From: JABSSA01 sp039984715 | GTDB lineage: Bacteria; Pseudomonadota; Alphaproteobacteria; Rhodobacterales; Rhodobacteraceae | Length of the DNA stretch: 64,000 nt | Direction of reading: 5' to 3' | Assembly: GCA_039984715.1 (NCBI GenBank) | Contig: JBDWUA010000010.1 | Location: forward strand, 186,001-250,000 | Shown here: piece by piece, positions 26,788 to 35,291 of the stretch | How the letters are laid out: each line of letters begins with the position of its first letter | How positions within the stretch are numbered: the first letter of the stretch is position 1 | Notes under the pieces: generated by a model | Seen by the model: the letters and a program-made list of their open reading frames with translations, nothing else | Told to the model about the DNA's origin: nothing | The model's database searches: none | Translations under genes and position numbers: made by a program

Positions 26788-27991
26788 CGTCTAAGCGCCC
26801 ATCTTCCTTGAACTCTGCTGTGCACAAATCGTCACCGCTCAACGCCTCGTGCGCAGCGGTATTTTCAGCCGTATACGGCTGAAATGGCGGATCGTACGTG
26901 TTCAAGATTCCAGTTACCGGCGCGTTCAAATTTTCCAAAGAGCGCTGCAAAGCTCGTCGTTTTTCGACGATATTGCCATTCCACTGCGCCGTTTCAGATG
27001 CCTGTTCTGCCGCAGCAACAAGTATCCGCGCCAAATCATAACCGTGAACAAATCCTGTTGGGGCCGGCAATTCAGAAAGCGTGCCCCCTTCCAAACCCGC
27101 TCTGTCCAAAGCTGACGCTAGAACTTCACTTCCTTCAATCTCTCTTCGAAATCCGCAGGTTTGCAGGACTGAAATTCGCATGTCAGTACGAACGTGATGC
27201 GGTACCAAATCTTCGAATCCACCACCTGTAATGCCCCAATGGCTAAACAGTTTGAAATTCGGCAACCGATCGTGCAACGCGTTGACCAATAACGCGCCAT
27301 TGTTCCAATTGGCGAGCATGATCCCGCACGTCGCTCCGGATCGGATGATATTTTCTGCAAGCGAATTTGCCGTGGCATTTCCAATAGACGTCGCAAAAAA
27401 CTGGACTATGGCAGGTGTCATTTGACGCTGCTCATACGCTTTGATCAAAGTCGCATGATTTGCTCGGCCCCACCCCGTGTCCACAAGGATCAATGCAATT
27501 TTTTCACACTTTGCAGACTCAACAGCTTCTCGTACCAGAAATTCGCCCGACTGCGTGTCATCCACGGACAATCGAAAAATCCAATTTGGTTGGTCGTGCG
27601 CGCCTCTTGTTATTGGACCAGCTGCTGACCAAGGAAGCAGGGTCAGTACGCCATTTTCGTTCATGAAATCCCGATAACTTAGGTAAGGCGGAGAGTGCAG
27701 CCCACCGACTATCGCCAACGCATCATCACTGGCCAAATACTGTTTCATCGTCCGTTTGGACCGTTTGACGTTGCCCCTGTGATCTTTTGGAACAACGACA
27801 ACGTCCAACCCGCCAAGTTGAAACCCAACTTCATCAAGCGCCGTGTTGACCCCCAATTCGATAGCTTCTGCTGCCGCCGTGCTAATCGTATAGTCTGCGT
27901 CGACGTAGATTTTCAGAGGTTCAGCGCGCAAGCCTGATCCGAACAGAACAAGCATACAGCAAAAAATTTTCGGCCAAAAACAACCTGGCAT
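26777..27991 (-). CDS. Periplasmic binding protein (type 1, amino-acid/amide type) paired with the GGDEF-EAL sensor
   Basis: 404 residues. A signal peptide opens the protein (MPGCFWPKIFCCMLVLFGSG, cleaved near LRAEP). A two-lobed type 1 periplasmic binding fold of the Leu/Ile/Val or amide kind follows: DADYTISTAAAEAIELGVNT, ALAIVGGLHSPPYLSYRDF, FRLSVDDTQSGEFLVREAV, then FVHGYDLARILVAAAEQ. I start at the ATG at 27991, 8 bases after GGAG; a longer frame begins at 28012. No ABC permease or ATPase genes are near, and the gene ends inside the start of the PAS-GGDEF-EAL gene. The likely role is to bind a solute and signal through that sensor rather than to transport. The ligand is unknown. Confidence 0.88.
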   Translation of the reverse strand: MPGCFWPKIFCCMLVLFGSGLRAEPLKIYVDADYTISTAAAEAIELGVNTALDEVGFQLGGLDVVVVPKDHRGNVKRSKRTMKQYLASDDALAIVGGLHSPPYLSYRDFMNENGVLTLLPWSAAGPITRGAHDQPNWIFRLSVDDTQSGEFLVREAVESAKCEKIALILVDTGWGRANHATLIKAYEQRQMTPAIVQFFATSIGNATANSLAENIIRSGATCGIMLANWNNGALLVNALHDRLPNFKLFSHWGITGGGFEDLVPHHVRTDMRISVLQTCGFRREIEGSEVLASALDRAGLEGGTLSELPAPTGFVHGYDLARILVAAAEQASETAQWNGNIVEKRRALQRSLENLNAPVTGILNTYDPPFQPYTAENTAAHEALSGDDLCTAEFKEDGRLDDAG

Positions 27992-28589
27992 CACAACAAC
28001 TCCAACATACAAAACAAGAACACTGTCGCTTGAAATGAATAATCAAGCGTGAAACTTGGTTGAAAGTTCCTCGGAAAAAGAACGTTCAATTGAAGTGTTT
28101 TTTCTTTGAAGTATCGAACTCGCGCCCGGCGTGAACCTGGATTCAGCAGCCAAGTGGCAACTCTGGGCGTGTCTCGCGTAACATCCCAACGCCGTTGGGC
28201 AAATTTGTTACCTCGGATGGGCGTCTCATAGGGATAAATCCAGATGGGAACACGTTGATCCGCATAATGGCAGCAAGGTTGATTAGCATAATGCAGAAGG
28301 TGCCAAAAACTCTCGTACGTCTTGATCCTTAGCTTCTTTTGCGGTGGCCGATCACAGGGCCTGTACGGCCGGTGACGAAGGGATGCGCCAGTGCGTTGAA
28401 GCTCACTCTCCAACAGGCAATAAGTGCCCCCCGGCTCAAAACGCGCGCACCCAGCTGGCTATCCATGATGCGTTGTTTCGCGCCCCGCCGACCGAAAACG
28501 AATTGGGGTGAACGCGATTTGACTGTTGGCCTAACGATACCGAACGCGTCAGAAATACACGGCAAAAATCGTTGGATATCTAACCCATA
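27992..28589. other. Long intergenic region, possible decayed sequence
   Basis: Nearly 600 bases between the binding-protein start and the nnrS stop. It must hold the minus-strand promoter of the binding protein/sensor pair. The left half is AT-rich. The right half (about 28340-28530) is more GC-rich and open for 70-100 codons on both strands (28329-28565 minus, 28339-28635 plus), but neither product resembles a family I know and neither has a ribosome site. A partial direct repeat (GATccGCATAATGGCAGCAA versus GATtaGCATAATGCAGAAg) is at about 28257-28300. It could be a decayed gene or mobile element. Confidence 0.35.
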
Positions 28590-29783
28590 TCACGGCTTTT
28601 TTCCCGGCTTCACAAACATGAGATATGGTCCATAACTCAAAACAAAACCCGCAAAAGCAGCAGTCCATAAGGCACCTGCAAGGTAAATCGCCTCAAACCA
28701 AAGCGGGGCACTGAGCCGAGCGAAGGCGGAGCCAAACAAACAAACAAAGATCAGTACAGTTGCCCGATTGGCGGTTACGGCTCGCCCCGTATGCCCTAGC
28801 GTCGCGCGTGTCATCACGGCAAGCGTCATTGCACCAATAGCACCTGACATCCACAGATGCTGCGCCCCCGTGGTGGCGGGATTGCCAATGACTTGACTAA
28901 GGCCAAGTGCGAACGCACCAAGCGGAATGAACGCATATGCGGCATGCAAAACCCAGATCATTGGGTCGCTTAACGTCCGGTGCCCCTGCCAGCGGAGCAG
29001 CCGACCCAAATGGGCCACGCCAAATACCAATAATGCGACACCAATCAGCGTGCCAACAGGGTGCAGACTCCATCCCCCAAGAATGGGCAAGCTTGCCAAC
29101 AGCACCAGCTTGTCAAAGCGCTGCATCGGCGGAGCTGGCCGTGCAACAACATCTGTGCGCGCCAGCCAATTGCGGGTAAAAGATGGGATGATCCTCCCGC
29201 CAATGACGCTGATCATCATCACCGCCGTTGCCACGCCAAGACGCAGGCCCACACCTTGCGCTGCATATCCGCCCTGCATCGCCTCGACATGAAAGAGAGC
29301 ATTGGCCAGCGTAAACACGGCCAGCAAGGCCAGCACGATCAGGTTGCGCCAGTTCTTGCCCGCTATGATCTCTTGCAAGATCATCACCCCCAATGTGATC
29401 GGAAAGGCCAGATCGACTGTGACCGTGACCCAAGGCGATGTCATGGTGGAAAACAGCACAGCGACCCGCCCCGCAACCCAAAGAGAAAAGAGCGCAGCCA
29501 AAGGCCATCCAACCAACGGCAAACGCCCCGTCCAATTGGGGACCGCCGTCAGCAGGAACCCTGCCAGAATGGCACCCAGATAGCCGAATAGAAATTCATG
29601 TGCATGCCATGACACAGGATCAAACTGCGTCGGAAGGTCGATCATACCTGTCAAACTGGTCAGCCAAAGAACCATAGCCACCAAGACCCAAAGGGTCCCA
29701 AACAGGAAAAATGGCCGAAAGCCGAAACTGAATATCGCGGGCCCGGTCCAAGCGCGCATTTGTTCTGAAGACGTTTGCGCCAT
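28590..29783 (-). CDS. nnrS: NnrS-family haem-copper membrane protein
   Basis: 397 residues with about twelve hydrophobic segments. It opens WTGPAIFSFGFRPFFLFGTL, the NnrS signature, and continues with histidine-containing helices such as DPVSWHAHEFLFGYLGAILA and LWMSGAIGAMTLAVMTRATL then GHTGR. NnrS proteins are found with NO-metabolising enzymes and protect cells from NO-related damage to metal centres. I start at the ATG at 29783, which overlaps the preceding stop by one base (TAATG); the frame extends back to 29834 without support. It is the last gene of the norCBQD operon here, and its placement supports co-expression with NO reductase. Confidence 0.93.
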   Translation of the reverse strand: MAQTSSEQMRAWTGPAIFSFGFRPFFLFGTLWVLVAMVLWLTSLTGMIDLPTQFDPVSWHAHEFLFGYLGAILAGFLLTAVPNWTGRLPLVGWPLAALFSLWVAGRVAVLFSTMTSPWVTVTVDLAFPITLGVMILQEIIAGKNWRNLIVLALLAVFTLANALFHVEAMQGGYAAQGVGLRLGVATAVMMISVIGGRIIPSFTRNWLARTDVVARPAPPMQRFDKLVLLASLPILGGWSLHPVGTLIGVALLVFGVAHLGRLLRWQGHRTLSDPMIWVLHAAYAFIPLGAFALGLSQVIGNPATTGAQHLWMSGAIGAMTLAVMTRATLGHTGRAVTANRATVLIFVCLFGSAFARLSAPLWFEAIYLAGALWTAAFAGFVLSYGPYLMFVKPGKKP

Positions 29784-30037
29784 TACATCGTTCCTTGCTT
29801 TGGTTGGATGGTGCTGGTCATGTCTCCTATCCATGCGCAGGAAAACCGCACGCGTTGGTCGCCAAATATAATTGTCAGTCGAAAGCGTCCGGCATTCTCG
29901 CTCTTGCCGATTTCGAACCGACTGGCGATCTTTCCTGTGCGCATCTTGGCCTGCACGTCGGCATCGCCCAACCCCAACAGTTCACCCAGATCCTGCGGAT
30001 CGATCGCTGGTTGCCTCCGATCCACTTTACTTTTCAT
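29783..30037 (-). CDS. Small protein of the nor operon, DUF6522-like
   Basis: 84 residues, soluble. It has a short helical part (IDPQDLGELLGLGDADVQAK) then a beta-rich C-terminal part (GKIASRFEIGKSENAGRFRL, TIIFGDQRVRFSC). This resembles the DUF6522 proteins found beside nnrS in Rhodobacterales; I recall that match from memory only. Both ends overlap neighbours (4 bases upstream, 1 base with nnrS), so it is translated with the operon. Function is unknown. Its constant place between small membrane proteins and NnrS suggests a part in NO handling or metal-centre assembly. Confidence 0.75.
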   Translation of the reverse strand: MKSKVDRRQPAIDPQDLGELLGLGDADVQAKMRTGKIASRFEIGKSENAGRFRLTIIFGDQRVRFSCAWIGDMTSTIQPKQGTM

Positions 30038-30273
30038 GCGTCTCTCACCTTATCGGCCACATCCATGAGATGCCTGATGTGGCGCGCAAAGTACCATGTT
30101 GCCGGAAGACCTATCACACCGCCCAATCCCATAGACCACGCGGTGGATGCCACAGGGCCGCCGAACCAGCTGAAAATCAACGAGGCAAAGAAGACGTTGA
30201 CCGCGGCGGCCCCCGCTCCAAACGGGTAAAGTGCGCAAGTGATTTGACCTGTGGACCACCCTTCGCGTTTCAT
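30034..30273 (-). CDS. Small two-helix membrane protein of the nor operon
   Basis: 79 residues with two hydrophobic segments (LYPFGAGAAAVNVFFASLIF and WSMGLGGVIGLPATWYFA) separated by a short loop, and a basic, helical C-terminus (ARHIRHLMDVADKVRDA) likely in the cytoplasm. It overlaps both neighbours by 4 bases (ATGA). The size is like that of NorF in Paracoccus, but I cannot claim homology. It could help assemble or stabilise the NorCB complex. No catalytic motif is visible. Confidence 0.72.
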   Translation of the reverse strand: MKREGWSTGQITCALYPFGAGAAAVNVFFASLIFSWFGGPVASTAWSMGLGGVIGLPATWYFARHIRHLMDVADKVRDA

Positions 30274-30446
30274 CTGTGGGCGACCAGTCGATGAACAGCG
30301 ATCATGGCTGCGATCAACGCAAGGCAGGCGAGCACATACCAGAATTCCGCTGTCGCAGATTGGGCTTGCGGGATGGGCCGGTCATAGGCCTCAGAGAAGG
30401 CGGGTGTGGCGAGGATAATGGCCACGAAGGATATTGCGATACGCAT
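30270..30446 (-). CDS. Tiny membrane protein, NnrT-like
   Basis: 58 residues. Read by hand: it begins MRIAISFVAIILATPAFSEA, a signal peptide with an A-x-A-type site, followed by a short periplasmic part (YDRPIPQAQSATAEFWY) and a single C-terminal membrane helix ending in a basic tail (IAVHRLVAHR). It starts one base after the norD stop and overlaps the next gene by 4 bases (ATGA). A short protein called NnrT is described at this place in the Rhodobacter nor region; I suggest the same but could not compare the sequences. Its function is not established. Confidence 0.7.
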   Translation of the reverse strand: MRIAISFVAIILATPAFSEAYDRPIPQAQSATAEFWYVLACLALIAAMIAVHRLVAHR

Positions 30447-30447
30447 A

Positions 30448-32337
30448 TCAGGTCTCCTGTGTCAGGGTGCGGTATATATCTGGCAACGCCCGTGACAGGC
30501 GTTCCGGGTTGGGCAGCAGCGTAAAGCCGCCGCGTCCAAAAATGCGAGCAAACCAGTCCTGACCATCTTCGTCGATGACAATACCATGCAGGCTTTGCTG
30601 GCCCGCACGGGCCTCGCGGACGGCCATGTGACTGTCTTCAATGCCATGCTGGCCTTCGTAATGGTCAAGATCGTTGGGTTTGCCATCGGTCAGCACAATC
30701 AGAAGCTTGCGCGAGGACGGCTCCTTTGCCAATTGCGCAGAGACATGGCGGATGGCCGCCCCCAGTCGCGTATAATGCCCCGGCTTGAGTGCGCCGATAT
30801 TGGCCGTGACGTCCGGTGACAATGGCGCGTCAAACGCCTTGCAACGGGTCAGAAACACACGATCTCGTCGCAACGAGGAAAACCCCCAAATGCCAAGCCT
30901 GTCGCCTGCCGCATCGATCCCTGCGGCAAGTGCTGCCATCGTATCGCGTGCCACTTCTATGACCGAGGTGTCGCCAATTGCGGCCTCGGTCGAGCGGGAC
31001 GTGTCGATCAGGAAAGCGACAGAAACATCGCGGTCCATTTGCCGGGAGGCCTGCCAAATGCGGTCAGACCCTGAGCCGGTTGCGATGACATCCGCCCGCG
31101 CGGTGAGCACCGCATCCAGATCAAGCTCTTGCCCATCAATCTGACGCGGTTGCAAGATACGGCGCGGACGCAACGCTTCGAACTGACGGCGCACCTCGCG
31201 GACGTATCTGTCGTTCGGCGCAAACACCGTGTCGCCGGGCTGCGCAGGCGCATCAAGGACGCGGCAATGGTTGTCCATATAGCTGCGCGAACGGTGGTTC
31301 CATTCGGGATAGGTATGAGTGCCGGCAAGCGCTTCGTGATCGGCGTCTGCCGGTGACAGGTCCAGATGCAGACGCAAGCGCGTGGCGACCTTGCGGTCTT
31401 GTTTTGACAGTGTGATGCGGTCTTGATCGTCGGCGGCTTTCTGGGCGTTTTCCTCATCGTCGTCGTCGACGCTGCGGTTGATATTCAGAGATTCCACCCA
31501 AGACAGGATCGATTCAAACCGGTGAATAATGAAACTGTCCTTGCGACCTTGCTGGTCCTGATCTTTGCGCTCGCCCAGCTTGCGGTTACTCAGGGCTGCT
31601 GTTGCGGGCGGCGCTGCCTTGTCTGTCTCGGCGTCCTCGGGTGCGACAACGCCTTTTCCCGGATGCTCAAAACGCAGCCAGATCGGAACGGGCGCGCAGG
31701 GCATATAACCTTTGGCGGGTGCATGATCGGTCGGAAGCTCGGGAACGGTGCCGCCCAACTGGTCGCGGATCGCTTGCTCAAGCGTGGCTTCCTGCGGCGT
31801 GCGGCGCAACATTGGTCTGGTTTGGGCACAAAAAGCTGCCATGGCCAAATAGCTGTCGCGCAATCCGGGACAGGATTTATAGACTTTGGCAGATGCGTCT
31901 GCATTTGTCCGCACATAGGCGCAATCCTGCGCCGATCCGCCATTGGGCAGATCAAGACCTGTCACCGTGGTATGTGCGGCCATAGCCGTCAGCCAGAAAT
32001 ACGCGGCACGGTTCAGGTCGGGCTTGGGAAAAACATCCATGATCGGGGGCAGCATCAGCTTTTCACCGTCAAAGCGCGCCACCCATTCGCGGTCGCGCGC
32101 TGTTCCCAGTTTCCGCTGTAGAACCTGCCGGTGCTGCACAAGCGTTTGGGCGACTTCGCCCAACTCGACCCCAGCAGCACCCCCAAGCGCGCGGAACAGC
32201 ACGGCAAGGCTGGACCGCACCGAGGCAAAGGTGACACTTGCTTCGGGAAAGGTGACGCCCGCCCCGATGCCACTGGCCATATCATGCCAGATGTTGCCGA
32301 CGGTTTCTTCCGGTTCCATGAGGTCAAGCAAATGCAT
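30448..32337 (-). CDS. norD: NorD, von Willebrand factor A protein for NO reductase activation
   Basis: 629 residues, soluble. The C-terminal third is a vWA domain with the metal-site motif FLIDTSRSTEAAIGD (D-x-S-x-S), the later GAAIRHVSAQL and the aspartate in LLIVLTDGKPND. The N-terminal and middle parts are acidic and lysine-rich (VDDDDEENAQKAADDQDR). NorD works with the AAA+ protein NorQ to load or activate the metal site of NorB, much like CbbO with CbbQ. It lies 5 bases downstream of norQ and is followed after one base by the 58-residue membrane protein. Length is normal for the family. Confidence 0.95.
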   Translation of the reverse strand: MHLLDLMEPEETVGNIWHDMASGIGAGVTFPEASVTFASVRSSLAVLFRALGGAAGVELGEVAQTLVQHRQVLQRKLGTARDREWVARFDGEKLMLPPIMDVFPKPDLNRAAYFWLTAMAAHTTVTGLDLPNGGSAQDCAYVRTNADASAKVYKSCPGLRDSYLAMAAFCAQTRPMLRRTPQEATLEQAIRDQLGGTVPELPTDHAPAKGYMPCAPVPIWLRFEHPGKGVVAPEDAETDKAAPPATAALSNRKLGERKDQDQQGRKDSFIIHRFESILSWVESLNINRSVDDDDEENAQKAADDQDRITLSKQDRKVATRLRLHLDLSPADADHEALAGTHTYPEWNHRSRSYMDNHCRVLDAPAQPGDTVFAPNDRYVREVRRQFEALRPRRILQPRQIDGQELDLDAVLTARADVIATGSGSDRIWQASRQMDRDVSVAFLIDTSRSTEAAIGDTSVIEVARDTMAALAAGIDAAGDRLGIWGFSSLRRDRVFLTRCKAFDAPLSPDVTANIGALKPGHYTRLGAAIRHVSAQLAKEPSSRKLLIVLTDGKPNDLDHYEGQHGIEDSHMAVREARAGQQSLHGIVIDEDGQDWFARIFGRGGFTLLPNPERLSRALPDIYRTLTQET

Positions 32338-32342
32338 GGCGC

Positions 32343-33137
32343 TTATCCGTAGATCGTGCTGATAAGGTCGCGCAGGGATTGCTGCACGTCCGGCTCGTCG
32401 CTGAGTGGTTCGATAATCGCCGCCTCAAGAGCCTGATCCACGCCCATACCGCCAGACATCAGGGTTGCCGCATAGATCAAAAGGCGGGTGGACACCCCTT
32501 CTTCAAGGTCCATACCGCTAAGCTTGCGAATGTGACCCGCCAGCCGCACCAAAGGTGCCACACGACCCGGCTCTAAACGACTTTCGCTAGCGACAACGGT
32601 GATTTCCGTTTCAGCATCTGGAAAGTCAAAGCTGACCGAAAGGAACCGCTGCCGAGTTGAGGGTTTCAACCGCTTGAGCACATTCTGATAACCGGGGTTA
32701 TAGCTGGCCACCAACATGAATTCAGAAGGTGCCGTCAATTCTTCACCTGTGCGGTCAATCATCAACGTGCGCCGCGTATCGGTCAACGGGTGCAGGACCA
32801 CCGTCACATCCTTGCGGGCTTCAACCACCTCATCGAGATAGCAGATGCCGCCCTCGCGCACCGCGCGAGTCAGCGGACCATCGACCCATACGGTTTCTCC
32901 ACCCTTGAGCAGGTAACGCCCGATCAGATCTGCTGCGGACAGGTCATCATGGCAGGCAACGGTATAAAGCGGTTTGCCCAAACGCGCTGCCATGTGTTCA
33001 ACAAAGCGGGTTTTGCCGCAGCCAGTCGGCCCCTTCAGAAGAAGGGGCAAACCGTTTTCATAGGCCGTTTCAAACAGGTCGCATTCGCGTCCCGTAGGGT
33101 GATAGAACGGCAAGGTTGGCGTGTTTTGCATATTCAT
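32343..33137 (-). CDS. norQ: NorQ, AAA+ ATPase for NO reductase activation
   Basis: 264-residue MoxR-type AAA+ ATPase. Walker A is KGPTGCGKTRFVEHMAARLG near residue 35, Walker B is GICYLDEVVEARKDV, sensor 1 is MLVASYNPGYQ, and KPSTRQRFLSVSFDFP is the arginine-finger region. It acts in the cytoplasm with NorD to mature the NorCB complex, probably iron insertion at the active site. It starts 3 bases after the norB stop with GGAG before it, so it is part of norCBQD. No odd feature is seen. Confidence 0.96.
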   Translation of the reverse strand: MNMQNTPTLPFYHPTGRECDLFETAYENGLPLLLKGPTGCGKTRFVEHMAARLGKPLYTVACHDDLSAADLIGRYLLKGGETVWVDGPLTRAVREGGICYLDEVVEARKDVTVVLHPLTDTRRTLMIDRTGEELTAPSEFMLVASYNPGYQNVLKRLKPSTRQRFLSVSFDFPDAETEITVVASESRLEPGRVAPLVRLAGHIRKLSGMDLEEGVSTRLLIYAATLMSGGMGVDQALEAAIIEPLSDEPDVQQSLRDLISTIYG

Positions 33138-33140
33138 CGC

Positions 33141-34490
33141 TTATTCTCCGGGAACTGGGTTAGCCGGGCCAGGTGCAATGATCTCGTCTTTGCGCACCAC
33201 CAGCAGCGAATAGATGAACAAAAGCGCACCGATCACCACACAGGCCCCAGCGCCAAAGCGCATCATGTAAAATATCGACAGGCTTTCCTGAACATCCATG
33301 TAGTAATCACCGAGTACGCGCTGCATGTGTGTTTGGATGGTTCCCGCAAATGTCAGAACGAAGGTCATGAACGCCATGCCGCCGGTCATCAGCCAAAACG
33401 AGGCCATGTTAAGCACTTGGTTATACGGCGCACGTTCCCGCAGCATCGGCATCGCATACGTGAAGATCGCGAGATTCAGCGCCACATAAGCACCATAGAA
33501 GGCAAGGTGGCCGTGGGCCGCCGTGATCTGCGTGCCGTGGCTATAGAAGTTGACGCCGTGCAATGTATGCAAGAAGCCCCAAACACCCGCCCCAAAGAAA
33601 GCGACCGTGCTGGACCCCAGTGACCACAAAAGTGCGGCCTTATTTGGATGGTTCTTGCGACCCTTCCAGACCATCACAAAAGCAAAACTCATCATCAAGA
33701 AGAACGGGATCACCTCAAAGGTCGAAAAGATCGAACCGACCCACTGCCAGTATCCGGGCAATCCAATCCAATAGAAATGGTGACCCGTGCCAAGGATGCC
33801 GCTGAAAAGCGCCGTGGCAACGATGATGTAGAGCCATTTTTCGACCACTTCGCGATCCACACCCGTCAGCTTCAAAAGCAGAAAGGCGAGGATTGCGGCC
33901 ATCACCAATTCCCATGTCGCCTCGACCCAGAGGTGCACGACGAACCACCAATACATTTTGTCCAAGCTAAGGTTGTCTGGGTTGATGAAGGCAAAGACCC
34001 ACAAAAGCGACAACAGCCACAGACCCAGAAGCAACACATTGGTGATCGCTGTCTTCTTGCCCGCAAGCACGGTCATGGAGATGTTGAAAAGGAAGATTAG
34101 CGCGGCGACGAGGATGCCGAATTTGACCCAAAGCGGTTGTTCAAGAAATTCGCGCCCACCATGGATACCCACAAGGTATGAGCCAACAGCGCCAAGCGTG
34201 CCGACCAGAAGAATGATAAGTTGGATATAGGCCAGCTTGGTCGAGTAAATCTCTCGCTCGGATTCTTCTGGGATGAGGAAGTAAGCCGCGCCGAAAAAGC
34301 CCAACAGCAGCCAGACGATCAATGAATTTGTATGGATCATACGGATCACGTTGAACGGCAGCAGTTCGGACAGGAAATTGGGCGAGACATAGACCCACCC
34401 AGCGAGCAACCCGCCCAGCACCTGAATGCCGAACAGCGCCATAGCCGCGAGGAAGTACCAGTAGGCCACTTTTTGTGATTGATATTTCAT
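33141..34490 (-). CDS. norB: Nitric oxide reductase subunit B (cNOR type)
   Basis: 449-residue, twelve-helix catalytic subunit that reduces two NO to N2O in the inner membrane. It lacks the N-terminal extension of quinol-dependent qNOR, so it uses the cytochrome NorC. Haem- and iron-binding histidines are seen in RMIHTNSLIVWLLLGFFGAA, ILGTGHHFYWIGLPGYWQ and GFLHTLHGVNFYSHGTQI followed by TAAHGHLAFYGAY. The non-haem iron glutamates lie in FSTFEVIPFF and nearby. AAGGAGG precedes the ATG, and it is 12 bases after norC. Full length and all visible ligands suggest an active enzyme. Confidence 0.98.
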   Translation of the reverse strand: MKYQSQKVAYWYFLAAMALFGIQVLGGLLAGWVYVSPNFLSELLPFNVIRMIHTNSLIVWLLLGFFGAAYFLIPEESEREIYSTKLAYIQLIILLVGTLGAVGSYLVGIHGGREFLEQPLWVKFGILVAALIFLFNISMTVLAGKKTAITNVLLLGLWLLSLLWVFAFINPDNLSLDKMYWWFVVHLWVEATWELVMAAILAFLLLKLTGVDREVVEKWLYIIVATALFSGILGTGHHFYWIGLPGYWQWVGSIFSTFEVIPFFLMMSFAFVMVWKGRKNHPNKAALLWSLGSSTVAFFGAGVWGFLHTLHGVNFYSHGTQITAAHGHLAFYGAYVALNLAIFTYAMPMLRERAPYNQVLNMASFWLMTGGMAFMTFVLTFAGTIQTHMQRVLGDYYMDVQESLSIFYMMRFGAGACVVIGALLFIYSLLVVRKDEIIAPGPANPVPGE

Positions 34491-34502
34491 GGGGTTGCCT
34501 CC

Positions 34503-34955
34503 TTATCCCGCGTCATTGGGCGGCCAGCCCTGTGTGTCGGTTTGATCGGCCCACCGCAGAAACTCTGCGAGGCCGCGAATATCTTCGTCGGACAATTCGT
34601 ATTTTGGCATTTGACGGCGGCCTTCGATGCCGCTGGGTTGTGCTTCAATCCAACCTTTCAGGGTCTCAAACGCATCTTCGGGGTCTTCCAGGACACCCCA
34701 GCGGGTCATCACGTTGCCGACCTCGGGCGCGAAATACGCGCCTTCGCCATGCAAACTGTGGCAATTGATGCAGGAATTTTCTTCCCAGATATGTTTGCCG
34801 TGAATGACTGCCTCGCTCAGCTCCATTCCGGCGGTAGACGTCTGCACGACGTATTTGTGCGAATGGACGGTCATCCCCACAAAGACCACGACAAAGAAAA
34901 TCGAGCCCCCGTAGAAGATGTTTCGCGCCCGCGATTTTGTCAGAAATTCCGCCAT
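34503..34955 (-). CDS. norC: Nitric oxide reductase subunit C (cytochrome c)
   Basis: 150 residues. One N-terminal membrane anchor (NIFYGGSIFFVVVFVGMTVH) is followed by a periplasmic cytochrome c domain with the haem motif CINCH in EENSCINCHSLHGEGAYFAP. The axial methionine is probably in the QMPKY region near residue 115. It passes electrons to NorB. I start it at the ATG at 34955 with AAGGAG before it; the frame back to 35012 adds 19 residues and would cover the promoter. First gene of the nor operon, with a TTG-N8-CAA box centred about 66 bases upstream of the start codon. Confidence 0.97.
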   Translation of the reverse strand: MAEFLTKSRARNIFYGGSIFFVVVFVGMTVHSHKYVVQTSTAGMELSEAVIHGKHIWEENSCINCHSLHGEGAYFAPEVGNVMTRWGVLEDPEDAFETLKGWIEAQPSGIEGRRQMPKYELSDEDIRGLAEFLRWADQTDTQGWPPNDAG

Positions 34956-35014
34956 TGGCCGGTCTCCTTGGATTCGGGATGACCAATTTCTAGCGATGGG
35001 TGCAGCGTCCAAGT

Positions 35015-35028
35015 TTGTGCCAGCGCAA
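35015..35028. promoter_or_regulatory. NnrR/Dnr-type box upstream of norC
   Basis: TTGTGCCAGCGCAA fits TTG-N8-CAA, the spacing of FNR/Dnr/NnrR sites, and its CGCAA half matches the NnrR consensus. Its centre lies about 41.5 bases before a position (near 34980) that would leave a 25-base leader for norC. TAGAAA at 34987-34992 (minus strand) is in place as a -10 element. It also lies 48 bases before the divergent DUF1858 gene. Confidence 0.78.
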
Positions 35029-35075
35029 CGTTTGACTGAATTTCCCAGCTAACCTCAACCTATCAGGAGAAACCC

Positions 35076-35285
35076 ATGCGACAGCCCAAGCTGGATGACC
35101 CCGATCTGCCTCTGGCAGATATGATGACGCACTGGCCGGAAACGATCCCCGTGTTCATCCGCCATAAAATGCTTTGCGTTGGCTGCTTGATCAGCCCGTT
35201 CCACACACTCGTCGATGCTTGTGCGGAGTACAGCCTTGATGAGGGTGATTTTCTAGCAGAGCTTCGGGATGCGGTGGGCCTTTGA
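35076..35285 (+). CDS. DUF1858-domain protein
   Basis: 69 residues covering a single DUF1858 domain (LPLADMMTHWPETIPVFIRH, then KMLCVGCLISPFHTLVDACA). The C-V-G-C motif is typical of this family, which is often found with hybrid-cluster or iron-sulfur repair proteins and in NO/nitrite gene regions. AGGAGAAACCC precedes the ATG. It is divergent from norC and shares the intergenic region with the TTG-N8-CAA box, and it converges on the regulator gene (6-base gap). A role in sensing or repairing NO-damaged iron-sulfur centres is only an inference. Confidence 0.87.
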   Translation: MRQPKLDDPDLPLADMMTHWPETIPVFIRHKMLCVGCLISPFHTLVDACAEYSLDEGDFLAELRDAVGL

Positions 35286-35291
35286 AACGCG

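Noticed and set aside
28329..28635. Open frames of 78 and 98 codons on opposite strands
   Set aside because: Neither has a ribosome site, a recognisable domain or sensible composition; they run through each other.
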